Assembly: GCA_947625865.1 (NCBI GenBank)
Contig: CANQQD010000007.1
Span: 1 to 63,548, forward strand
Reading direction: 5' to 3'
From: an uncultured Clostridia bacterium
GTDB taxonomy: Bacteria; Bacillota; Clostridia; Christensenellales; Borkfalkiaceae
DNA length: 63,548 bases
Position numbers and translations under genes: made by a program. Under the pieces are notes generated by a model. The model was not told the DNA's origin. It worked only from the letters and a program-made list of their open reading frames with translations, and did not search any database. Numbering within the stretch: position 1 is the first letter of the stretch; each line of letters starts with the position of its first letter. Positions 27,479 to 35,354 of this stretch are shown here, piece after piece.

Positions 27479-27507
27479 TTTACTAAATTTGTATTTTAAG
27501 GTATAAT
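27479..27507 (+). promoter_or_regulatory. Promoter of the CPBP-rlmH-M14-tadA operon
   Basis: TTTACT (27479-27484), 17 bases, TATAAT (27502-27507). The -10 box ends 6 bases before the ATG at 27514, so the mRNA should be leaderless. Confidence 0.75.
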
Positions 27508-27513
27508 CGAATT

Positions 27514-28422
27514 ATGAACGAGGCAAATTCAAAGCTCAATCCCGCAACTGCCGGCTTGACGTTTTCGGTAAACGCAGTGGTCTATATTTTTATGAGCCTC
27601 ATTGTTTCCCTGATCGCCAGGGGAGCGGGAATGGGAGCCGATACGGACGGTTACATATATTTAAGCTATCTTGCCGCGCCTGTGGCTCTTGCCGTTGGCT
27701 GTTCGCTCATGATGGTTCTCTGCAAACAGAAGATACGCGACGTCGCGCCCGTCAAGTGCGGATTAAAATATTATGCGATCGCGGCGTTGCTTATATTCGG
27801 GCTTTTGTTTGCGGTCAGCGAACTCAATATTTTAACGCTGGAATTGTTAAAATTTTTCGGCTACACCCCGCGGGAGCAGAGCTCCTATCTTCCAGATCTG
27901 CACGGCGGGCTTATCGTGCCCGCGCTCCTCGTCATCGCCGTTCTTCCGGCGGTAATGGAGGAATTTTTGTTCCGCGGCGTAATACTTTCCAACACGCGCG
28001 CCGGTGCGGGCGATATATCTGCGGTATTCATAGTTGGCTTGTGCTTTGCACTCTTCCATGCGTCTCCCGAACAGACGATCTACCAATTTATTTGCGGGTG
28101 CGTATTCGCCTTTATCGCCGTACGTTCGGGCTCTGTGTTGCCGGGCGTTTTAATGCATTTCGTGAACAACGCGCTTATCATAATTCTGTATGCCTGCGGC
28201 GCAACCGACGTTAACGGCAACCTCGCCATTCCCGTGGCGGCGGATATAGCCGTAACAGTTGTTGCTGCTTTGGCGTTTATCGGCGGCATGGTCTGGCTGA
28301 TTTTGGATAAAAAGCCCTTATCAAAGGGTGAAAAGGGCGGCGTCAAAAGCTTTTTTATCACAGCGTCCGTAGGCATAGCCATTCTTGCCGTCATTTGGAT
28401 TCTTTCGTTTTTCGTAAGGTAA
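27514..28422 (+). CDS. CPBP-family intramembrane metalloprotease
   Basis: A 302-residue protein with about eight helices and the CPBP (Abi/CAAX-protease-like) core. It shows motif 1 EEFLFRG (E149, E150, R154), motif 2 with a histidine in FALFHASPEQTIYQF, and motif 3 in VLMHFVNNALI. These residues form the catalytic intramembrane site in Rce1-type enzymes. Substrates of bacterial CPBP proteins are mostly unknown; bacteriocin maturation or immunity and signalling are examples. The -10 box is so close to the ATG that no Shine-Dalgarno can be present in the mRNA. rlmH follows after 3 bases, so it heads an operon with RNA-modification genes. Confidence 0.88.
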   Translation: MNEANSKLNPATAGLTFSVNAVVYIFMSLIVSLIARGAGMGADTDGYIYLSYLAAPVALAVGCSLMMVLCKQKIRDVAPVKCGLKYYAIAALLIFGLLFAVSELNILTLELLKFFGYTPREQSSYLPDLHGGLIVPALLVIAVLPAVMEEFLFRGVILSNTRAGAGDISAVFIVGLCFALFHASPEQTIYQFICGCVFAFIAVRSGSVLPGVLMHFVNNALIIILYACGATDVNGNLAIPVAADIAVTVVAALAFIGGMVWLILDKKPLSKGEKGGVKSFFITASVGIAILAVIWILSFFVR

Positions 28423-28425
28423 ACA

Positions 28426-28863
28426 ATGCAAAAAATCAATATAGTCTGCGTGGGAAAAATCAAAGAGGAGTATCTCCGTTCGGCTGCCGCCGAATATCTG
28501 AAGCGCCTTTCCCGCTTTGCAAAGGTGGAAATCCGCGAGTTGCCCGAGGGTAAAACCTTAAAGGAAGAAGCGGGACCTATCTTAAGGGCGGCGGGCGGCT
28601 ATAAGATCGCGCTTTGCGTGGAGGGCGCAAGCCTTTCAAGCGAGGAATTTGCACAAAAGGTCAAAACGCTTTGCGACGCGGGCGAGGAATTTTCGTTGAT
28701 CATCGGTTCCTCCAACGGGCTGGACGGTTCGGTAAAGGAGAAAAGCGATTTCAAGCTCTCCTTTTCAAAAATGACCTTTCCCCACCAGCTTATGCGCGTA
28801 ATATTGCTGGAGCAGGTCTACCGCGCCTTTATGATAAACTGCGGGAGTGAATATCATAAGTAA
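28426..28863 (+). CDS. rlmH: 23S rRNA pseudouridine-1915 N3-methyltransferase
   Basis: A SPOUT-class methyltransferase that uses SAM to methylate pseudouridine 1915 in helix 69 of 23S rRNA. The 145 residues are slightly shorter than the usual 155-160 but carry the C-terminal knot: LIIGSSNGLDGSV, then LSFSKMTFPHQLMRVILLEQVYRAF and the end SEYHK. The knot residues IGSSNGL replace the more common IGGSxG. It begins 3 bases after the CPBP stop and its 3' end overlaps the next gene, indicating translational coupling. Confidence 0.93.
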   Translation: MQKINIVCVGKIKEEYLRSAAAEYLKRLSRFAKVEIRELPEGKTLKEEAGPILRAAGGYKIALCVEGASLSSEEFAQKVKTLCDAGEEFSLIIGSSNGLDGSVKEKSDFKLSFSKMTFPHQLMRVILLEQVYRAFMINCGSEYHK

Positions 28864-29611
28864 AATAATCATATTTTATTGTGTGATATTCGATGAAGTA
28901 AAACGTTTTTATTTGAGCTATACGGGCAGGAAGTGCATAATAGGCTATTCCGTCCGAGGGAAGGAGATATTTGCTTTCCATGTGGGCGAAAACTTCGGCA
29001 AACAGTTCGTGGCGATCTACGGGGTGCACGGCAGGGAATGGATAACCGCCCGTCTCGCCTTAAAGCACATCAAAAAGGGCTTGAAGAGGGGCGGAGGCTG
29101 GATAATTCCGCTCGTAAATCCCGACGGCGCATATCTGTCGGAGACAAGGGATCCGATGTGGAAGGCCAATGTACGCGGCGTGGATATAAACTGCAATTTC
29201 GACGCTGACTGGGGCTGCGGCAGGCTGAATACAAGGCTGCGCGGCAGCGAAAACTGTATAGGCGACAGTCCTTTTTCGGAGCCGGAAACGGTCGCGGTGC
29301 GCAACTTTACCTTAAAGGTCAAGCCCTATGTCACGCTGAGCTTTCACACAAAGGGCGGCGAAATATACTATGAGTACGGCGGCAGGGGAGATATCCGCGG
29401 CGCCGATATCATAGCAGGTTGTACAGGCTATAAGGTGCGTAAAATTTTCGGAAGCTGCGGCGGCTACAAGGATTGGTGCATACAAAAGCTGCGTATCCCC
29501 GCATATACTGTAGAGTGCGGCTCCGACGATCTGGCGCATCCCATAAACAAGCTGCGGCATCTCAAAAAATGCTATAACTTGCTCAGGATATTTACTTTGA
29601 ATTATGGTTAA
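28847..29611 (+). CDS. M14-family zinc carboxypeptidase
   Basis: A 254-residue metallocarboxypeptidase of family M14. Zinc ligands are H61 and E64 in GVHGREW and H167 in SFHTKGG; the catalytic glutamate is E223 in YTVECGSDD. VNPDGAYLSETRDPMWKANVRGVDINCNFD holds the substrate-binding Arg/Asn region. No signal peptide is evident apart from a short hydrophobic N-terminus (IISKIIIFYCVIF), so location is uncertain. Bacterial relatives trim peptidoglycan stem peptides (gamma-D-glutamyl-diaminopimelate peptidases). The start taken is GTG at 28847, overlapping rlmH by 17 bases; GTG at 28883 is an alternative. The end overlaps tadA by 8 bases. Confidence 0.85.
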   Translation: MNIISKIIIFYCVIFDEVKRFYLSYTGRKCIIGYSVRGKEIFAFHVGENFGKQFVAIYGVHGREWITARLALKHIKKGLKRGGGWIIPLVNPDGAYLSETRDPMWKANVRGVDINCNFDADWGCGRLNTRLRGSENCIGDSPFSEPETVAVRNFTLKVKPYVTLSFHTKGGEIYYEYGGRGDIRGADIIAGCTGYKVRKIFGSCGGYKDWCIQKLRIPAYTVECGSDDLAHPINKLRHLKKCYNLLRIFTLNYG

Positions 29612-30047
29612 TAAATATATGAAAGCCGCGCTAAAATGCGCGCAGACTGCGCTTGCCGAGGGCGAGGTGCCCATTGGCGCGGTCGTCGTGCTGGACGGGA
29701 AGATCATTTCCCGCGGTCACAACAGAAGAACAAAAAAACAGGTCGCCACTGCCCATGCGGAAATAGAGGCGATCGAAAAGGCTTGCAAAAGGCTTAAAAG
29801 CTGGCGCATACCCGAATGTGAAATATACGTGACATTGGAGCCTTGCCCCATGTGTCTGGGCGCAATGCTCAACGCCCGTATAAAAAAGGTTTATTTCGGC
29901 GCGTATGAGGCAAAGGGCAGGTCGCTCACAAACGAAATAGCCGGGGCGAACCTTTTAAACCACAAAATAGAGGTCGAGGGCGGCGTGATGGAGGAGGAGT
30001 GCGCAAACATTCTTTCGGATTTTTTTTCCGAAATGCGCAGGCGCTAA
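29604..30047 (+). CDS. tadA: tRNA-specific adenosine deaminase
   Basis: Converts adenosine 34 to inosine in the anticodon of tRNA-Arg(ACG), allowing wobble decoding. The 147-residue cytidine-deaminase-fold protein shows the zinc and catalytic motifs HAEIEAI (H51, proton-shuttle E53) and PCPMCLGAM. KVYFGAYEAKGR follows, in place of the usual GA.D.K.G sequence. It overlaps the M14 gene by 8 bases and is the last gene of the operon, ending at a hairpin terminator. Confidence 0.95.
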   Translation: MVNKYMKAALKCAQTALAEGEVPIGAVVVLDGKIISRGHNRRTKKQVATAHAEIEAIEKACKRLKSWRIPECEIYVTLEPCPMCLGAMLNARIKKVYFGAYEAKGRSLTNEIAGANLLNHKIEVEGGVMEEECANILSDFFSEMRRR

Positions 30048-30062
30048 AACAAATAATATTTC

Positions 30063-30099
30063 GGCGGGGACGGTTTGCAGCCGTTTTTCCGCCTTTTTC
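30063..30099 (+). terminator. Terminator of the CPBP-rlmH-M14-tadA operon
   Basis: GGCGG (30063-30067) pairs with CCGCC (30089-30093), with CGG/CCG inside, followed by TTTTT. Confidence 0.8.
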
Positions 30100-30158
30100 G
30101 TTAATTTATAAAATTTCTATGTGTGAATTTTTCAATTGCAAAACTACCTGTCCGAAGG

Positions 30159-30187
30159 TTGACTTTACAATAGCGCACATTTAAAAT
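30159..30187 (+). promoter_or_regulatory. Promoter of prs
   Basis: TTGACT (30159-30164), 17 bases, TAAAAT (30182-30187). The leader of about 60 bases contains a small CCGCG/CGCGG hairpin and then AGGAG before the ATG. Confidence 0.75.
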
Positions 30188-30256
30188 GATATGTAGGGTT
30201 GGCTCCGCGGGTAAACGCGGCGTCAAAGCAAAAGAAAATTATAGGAGAAAACCTTA

Positions 30257-31204
30257 ATGATCAACCACGGCAACGAAATTAAAATTTTCGCGGGTAACTC
30301 CAACATTCCTTTGGCTGAAGCAATAGCGGCGCGTCTGAACACCACTCTCGGCAAAATGGAAGTAACGCATTTCTCCGACGGTGAAATTTACGTCCGCTTT
30401 GATGAAACGATCCGTGGTATGGATGTGTTTCTCGTCCAGTCCACAAGCAATCCCGTAAACACAAATTTAATGGAGCTGCTTATAATGATCGACGCCGCAA
30501 GACGTGCGAGCGCAGGCAGGATCACGGCGGTCATACCCTATTTCGGATATGCCCGTCAGGACAGAAAAGCCCGTTCCCGCGAGCCCATAACTGCAAAGCT
30601 CGTGGCTAACCTTATAACAAGCGCGGGCGCAGACAGAGTCCTCACAATGGATCTGCACTGCATGCAGATACAGGGCTTTTTCGATATCCCTCTCGACAAT
30701 CTCGTGGGCGGTCCCACGCTTTATAATTACTTCAAGCCCAAGGTTGACGAAAACTTCGTGGTAGTCTCCCCCGACATCGGCTCGGTTGCAAGGGCAAGAA
30801 AGGTGGCTGAGAGAATGAATGCCAAGCTGGCGATAATAGATAAGCGCCGTCCCAAGGCAAACGTTATGGAGGTCATGAATATAATCGGCGACGTCGAGGG
30901 CAAAAGCTGCCTCATGGTTGACGATATGATAGATACCGCAGGCACGATAGTGCAGGGCGCAAAGGCGTTGAAGGCTGCGGGCGCCAAGGAAATTTACGGC
31001 TGCTGTTCGCACGGCGTACTTTCAGGCCCCGCTATAGAAAGGCTTGCCGACTCTCCCATAACCGAGCTTGCTATGCTCGACACTATCAACATTCCTCAGG
31101 AGAAGATGCTCCCCATCTTCAAAATGATTTCAACGGCTCCCATATTCGCCGCGGCGATCGAGAACGTTTACCTCGATAAATCGATGTCGAAAATTTATGA
31201 TTGA
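30257..31204 (+). CDS. prs: Ribose-phosphate pyrophosphokinase
   Basis: Makes PRPP from ribose 5-phosphate and ATP, feeding purine, pyrimidine, histidine, tryptophan and NAD synthesis. At 315 residues it has the class I length. Recognisable segments are [12 protein letters not shown], the flexible ATP-binding region [25 protein letters not shown] (about residues 94-118), [12 protein letters not shown] and the PRPP loop [11 protein letters not shown] (about 218-228). AGGAG stands 12 bases before the ATG. It is transcribed alone between its promoter and a terminator at 31210. Confidence 0.97.
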   Translation: MINHGNEIKIFAGNSNIPLAEAIAARLNTTLGKMEVTHFSDGEIYVRFDETIRGMDVFLVQSTSNPVNTNLMELLIMIDAARRASAGRITAVIPYFGYARQDRKARSREPITAKLVANLITSAGADRVLTMDLHCMQIQGFFDIPLDNLVGGPTLYNYFKPKVDENFVVVSPDIGSVARARKVAERMNAKLAIIDKRRPKANVMEVMNIIGDVEGKSCLMVDDMIDTAGTIVQGAKALKAAGAKEIYGCCSHGVLSGPAIERLADSPITELAMLDTINIPQEKMLPIFKMISTAPIFAAAIENVYLDKSMSKIYD

Positions 31205-31209
31205 CAAAC

Positions 31210-31234
31210 AAAAGCCGCAGTTCGCGGCTTTTTA
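31210..31234 (+). terminator. Terminator of prs
   Basis: AAAAGCCGC pairs with GCGGCTTTT around AGTTC and is followed by further T. Confidence 0.85.
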
Positions 31235-31251
31235 ATTTATAAGGTATTCCA

Positions 31252-31815
31252 ATGTTTATAATAGTCGGACTCGGCAATCCCGAGGAAAAATATCTTAAAA
31301 CCTTTCATAATATGGGCTATATCGCCGCGGGCGACGTTGCGGCAAAGTTCGGCGTAAAGTTTAAAAAGAAGGAGTGCGAAGCATACGTCGCCGAAGCCAA
31401 TCTCAATGGCGAAAAGCTGATAATAGCCCGTCCCCTGACATATATGAACAACAGCGGCAGGGCGGTAAAACAACTCCTTGCAAAATATAAAACCACGCCC
31501 GAAAATCTCATAGTGATATACGATGACTATGACCTTCCAAAGGGCAAGGTGAGAATACGTCCTTCCGGCAGCGCAGGCACGCACAACGGCATGCGCTCCA
31601 TCATAGCCGAGACCGGCACGCAGAACTTCACCCGCATACGTATAGGCATACGGGACGAAGAGGTCAATATCCCGCTGATAAACTACGTCCTGTCCGAGGT
31701 GCGCAAGGAGGATTACGAACTGTTCATTGCCGCCTGCACACGTGCCGCGGAAGCCGCGGTCGAGATTGCCGGGGGCAAGGCGGTCGACGTTGTCATGACC
31801 GATTACAACGGTTAA
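31252..31815 (+). CDS. pth: Peptidyl-tRNA hydrolase
   Basis: Releases tRNA from peptidyl-tRNAs that drop off the ribosome. The 187 residues match the family. Catalytic and binding segments are GLGNPEEKYLKTFHNMGY (N10 and catalytic H20 region), RPLTYMNNSG (N68 region), VIYDDYDLPKGKVRIRPSGSAGTHNGMRSI (D93, N114 region). It sits directly upstream of mfd, the normal order in Firmicutes (pth-mfd), 47 bases apart. Confidence 0.96.
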   Translation: MFIIVGLGNPEEKYLKTFHNMGYIAAGDVAAKFGVKFKKKECEAYVAEANLNGEKLIIARPLTYMNNSGRAVKQLLAKYKTTPENLIVIYDDYDLPKGKVRIRPSGSAGTHNGMRSIIAETGTQNFTRIRIGIRDEEVNIPLINYVLSEVRKEDYELFIAACTRAAEAAVEIAGGKAVDVVMTDYNG

Positions 31816-31862
31816 ACGCTTAAAAACAATTATCTGTAAATTTTTACAAATTCGGTAATATC

Positions 31863-34800
31863 TTGAACAAACAGTTTTTTACTTACCGCAATCTGTCGGG
31901 CGAATATCCCGCCCTTTTCGAAGAACTCCGCCTCGGCACGCCGACGGCGGCTTTTGGGCTGTCCGACCCTCAGAAATACCTGACCGCGGCGGCAGCGGAG
32001 GGCAAGGTTTTATATGTAGCTGCCGACTCTCTTTCTGCACAGCGCGCCCATGCGGCGATCTCTACGCTGTCAGGCAGAAAATGCACGCTCTTAATGCCCA
32101 AGGACGAGGTGATCTTATATAAGGAGGCGCTCTCCAAGGACGCGGTTTTCAAACGTCTTTGCGCTCTCGCCGAAATACAAGAGGGCACGGACATAATAAT
32201 TGCCGATATAGAATCGCTGATGCAACTTGTCCCCTCACGGGTCGAAACGGTAGTATTTAAACGGGGTGAAGATTATAATTATCAGAGCCTGCCCGAAAAG
32301 CTCGTGTCTATGGGCTATGTGCGCGAGTATTCGGCGGAGAGCAAGGGGACCTTTGCGATCCGCGGCGATATCCTCGATATATACCCCATAAATTTGGAAA
32401 ACCCCGCACGTGTTGACTTTTTCGGGGATACGGTGGAAAAGATCCGCCCCTACGACCAGGTGAGCGGCGAGCGGCTGGAGGAATGTGATTCTTTAACTGT
32501 AGTCTCAGCCGCGGATTTTACGTTCACCCCCTCGGAAGCCGCCCGCATAAGGGAAATCTTGGCCTCGGGACTCAAGTCGATGCCCGACGTAAAGGCTTAT
32601 GAAAAGGCGAGGGCTATTGCGGACGGCGTTAGCGAAGGGCTTGCCCTCGGCGTTCCCTTTGCCGGGGCTTCGTTTGTGGCGCCTTTGCTTGAAAATTCGC
32701 GTACCGTGTTTGGTTTTTTATCGCCCGATACGCTCATTATGTTCGACGAATGTAAGCTCGTTTCCGAGAGAATGGACGCCGTCTACCGCGAGCATCTCGA
32801 ACGTGTCAGCGACTTGAAAAAGGGGGGAGAGGCGTTTGATTTTTCGGTAAACCAGCTTGCTTCCCCGCAATATTTAACAGAAAATTTTGGCAAATTCCGC
32901 AATCTTGCCGTCCAGATATTCACCTCGGGCATGGGCTTTTTCCGCCCGTTGAAAACCTTCAACATGCGCTCTACGCCCGTGCCGTCATATCTAAACTCCC
33001 TGCCGCAACTCATAACCGATATCGGGAACTGGCTTCGTAACGGCTACCGTATTCTGGTTTTCTGCGGCGGTATAGACAGATATCAGAGGATAAGCGACAC
33101 GCTTACGGACGAATATATCCCCGTATATCCCGTTCCCGACAGGCTCGAGGCTCTCCGCGGCGTCGCGGTGTCGGGCGAAGAGCTTGCCCACGGTCTTGTG
33201 CTTCACGAATGTAAGCTTGTGGTCATAGGAAGCTCGGACCTGTTTACAAAAGCGGTCGCAAAGCGCGTCCGTCGCCGCCGCGGCGATATGTTCGTCGCAC
33301 CAGAAATAGGCGATTACTGCGTGCATGAAAAGCACGGCATAGGCAAAATCACGGGGACGAAAAAAATTGAAACGATAGACGGCATAAAGGAATACGTCGC
33401 CATAGAATATAAGGGCGGCGACACGCTCTATGTGCCCGTCGAGCAAATGGATATCCTATCCAAGTACGTCGGCGACGGCGCGCCCGCTCTCTCGAAGATA
33501 GGGGGATCGGATTTCGAACGCGTCAAGGAAAGGGTGCGCCAGTCCATCAAAAAGCTTGCCTTCGATTTAAAGGAGCTTTATGCCGAGCGCAGTGCAAAAA
33601 AGGGCTATGCTTTCCCCGAGAACGCCGCCATGATGCAGGAGTTCGAGGATAGCTTCGAGTATGAAGAAACGCCCGACCAGCTTCTTTCCGTCGAGGAAAT
33701 AAAAAAGGACATGTGCTCGGAAAAGGTCATGGACAGACTTCTCTGCGGCGACGTGGGCTACGGCAAAACTGAGGTGGCTCTCCGCGCGGTTTATCTTGCC
33801 GTTCTCGGCGGCAAGCAGGCGGCTATAATGTGTCCGAGCACTATTCTCTCCGAGCAGCACTATAATACCGCGGTAAAACGCTTTGAGGAATTCGGGGTGC
33901 GCGTGGATAAATTGAACCGCTTTAAAACTCCCGCGCAACAGGCACAAACGCTGAAAGCGCTTGCAAACGGCGATATAGACGTAATAATAGGCACGCACAG
34001 GCTTCTCTCCGACGATGTAAAGTTTTATGACTTGGGACTTTTGGTACTCGACGAGGAGCAGCGCTTCGGCGTGGAGCACAAGGAAAAGATAAAGCACGTA
34101 AAAAAGGATGTGGACTGCCTTACGATGACGGCGACGCCCATACCGAGAACGCTCCACATGTCGCTTGCCGGCATACGCGATATTTCCACTATCAATACTC
34201 CACCGCAAAAACGTTTACCCGTCCAGACCTACGTGGTGGAGGAGAGCGAAACGCTTATCCGCGACGCCGTTATACGCGAGATCTCGCGCGGGGGACAGGT
34301 ATTCATTCTATACAACCGCGTGGAGAGCATAGCCACGTTTACGGCGCGGATATGCGCGATCATTCCCGAAGCCAAGGTGACGTACGCACATGGCAGAATG
34401 GACAGGGATACTCTCGAAAATTCCGTATTTTCCTTCTATCGCGGCGAAAAGAATGTGCTCGTGACCACAACGATAATAGAAAATGGCATCGACCTGCCCA
34501 ATGCAAACACCATAATAGTTATCGACGCAGACCGCCTCGGTATTTCTCAGCTCTACCAGTTGAGAGGCAGGGTTGGCAGAAGCTCCCGTCTCGCGCAGGC
34601 ATATTTTACGTTCAAGGGCGAAAAGGTCCTCACAGCCGACGCAACCGCGCGCCTTAAAGCGATAATGCAGTTCACCGAGCTCGGCTCAGGGTTTAAAATT
34701 GCCATGCGCGACCTCGAAATACGCGGGGCGGGCAACGTGCTCGGCGCCGAGCAGCACGGACATATGGATAAGGTGGGCTACGAGCTCTATTCGAAGCTCC

Positions 34801-35273
34801 TCAAGGAGGAGCTCACGGGCGAGCCGCAGTTTGCCGCCGAGCTCGATATACAGGTTTCGGCATATATCCCCGAGCAGTATATCGAAAGCAGCGCGGGCAG
34901 GCTCGATTGCTACAAGCAGATCGCCGAGATCCGCACGGTAGAGGACTACAAGCGCGTCTGCCGCTCGATAGAGGACAACTACGGCGAAATGCCCGAATCG
35001 GTACTGAACCTCCTGATAATTGCCGTGCTGAAGTCATACGCGCAGAAATTCAACGTAAAAAAGATATCTGTGGGCAGGGAACAAAATTTCCTCGAACTGC
35101 CGTCTATCAACAGCCTTGAGCACAACGGTCTGAATTGCGCTTTGAAAAGGTTCGGCGACGTCACTCTTTCAATGGCGCGCGCTCCGCTGATAGTGTTCGG
35201 TAGCGGGGTCACTCCCAAGAAAACTATGCTCGGAATGACAAAATTTTTGAAATTTGCCCTTCAAAACGCTTAA
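31863..35273 (+). CDS. mfd: Transcription-repair coupling factor
   Basis: A DNA translocase that removes stalled RNA polymerase at lesions and recruits UvrA. At 1,136 residues it is near full length. In order it has a UvrB-like N-terminal module, the RNA-polymerase-interaction domain (about 480-550, HEKHGIGKI and KGGDTLYVP), and RecG-like helicase motifs with Walker A GDVGYGKTE (about 629-637), a DEEQ box (VLDEEQRFGVEH), TATPIPRTLHM and LRGRVGRS. A C-terminal TRCF domain ends the protein. The start is a TTG at 31863; no ATG is available nearby that keeps the conserved N-terminus. Confidence 0.96.
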   Translation: MNKQFFTYRNLSGEYPALFEELRLGTPTAAFGLSDPQKYLTAAAAEGKVLYVAADSLSAQRAHAAISTLSGRKCTLLMPKDEVILYKEALSKDAVFKRLCALAEIQEGTDIIIADIESLMQLVPSRVETVVFKRGEDYNYQSLPEKLVSMGYVREYSAESKGTFAIRGDILDIYPINLENPARVDFFGDTVEKIRPYDQVSGERLEECDSLTVVSAADFTFTPSEAARIREILASGLKSMPDVKAYEKARAIADGVSEGLALGVPFAGASFVAPLLENSRTVFGFLSPDTLIMFDECKLVSERMDAVYREHLERVSDLKKGGEAFDFSVNQLASPQYLTENFGKFRNLAVQIFTSGMGFFRPLKTFNMRSTPVPSYLNSLPQLITDIGNWLRNGYRILVFCGGIDRYQRISDTLTDEYIPVYPVPDRLEALRGVAVSGEELAHGLVLHECKLVVIGSSDLFTKAVAKRVRRRRGDMFVAPEIGDYCVHEKHGIGKITGTKKIETIDGIKEYVAIEYKGGDTLYVPVEQMDILSKYVGDGAPALSKIGGSDFERVKERVRQSIKKLAFDLKELYAERSAKKGYAFPENAAMMQEFEDSFEYEETPDQLLSVEEIKKDMCSEKVMDRLLCGDVGYGKTEVALRAVYLAVLGGKQAAIMCPSTILSEQHYNTAVKRFEEFGVRVDKLNRFKTPAQQAQTLKALANGDIDVIIGTHRLLSDDVKFYDLGLLVLDEEQRFGVEHKEKIKHVKKDVDCLTMTATPIPRTLHMSLAGIRDISTINTPPQKRLPVQTYVVEESETLIRDAVIREISRGGQVFILYNRVESIATFTARICAIIPEAKVTYAHGRMDRDTLENSVFSFYRGEKNVLVTTTIIENGIDLPNANTIIVIDADRLGISQLYQLRGRVGRSSRLAQAYFTFKGEKVLTADATARLKAIMQFTELGSGFKIAMRDLEIRGAGNVLGAEQHGHMDKVGYELYSKLLKEELTGEPQFAAELDIQVSAYIPEQYIESSAGRLDCYKQIAEIRTVEDYKRVCRSIEDNYGEMPESVLNLLIIAVLKSYAQKFNVKKISVGREQNFLELPSINSLEHNGLNCALKRFGDVTLSMARAPLIVFGSGVTPKKTMLGMTKFLKFALQNA

Positions 35274-35279
35274 AATCAA

Positions 35280-35308
35280 TTGCTATAATATTTTAAATAT
35301 TATATAAT
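35280..35308 (+). promoter_or_regulatory. Promoter of the PrsA-like lipoprotein gene
   Basis: TTGCTA (35280-35285), 17 bases, TATAAT (35303-35308). An upstream ATG at 35307 lies inside the -10 box, so translation must start later. Confidence 0.7.
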
Positions 35309-35354
35309 GGTAAAAGATTTTATCGCAAACAACCTTTTTCGGAGTTTTTTATTT

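Noticed and set aside
30188-30256. A riboswitch in the prs leader
   Set aside because: Only a small 5-bp hairpin is present; no purine, PRPP or ppGpp aptamer core could be recognised.
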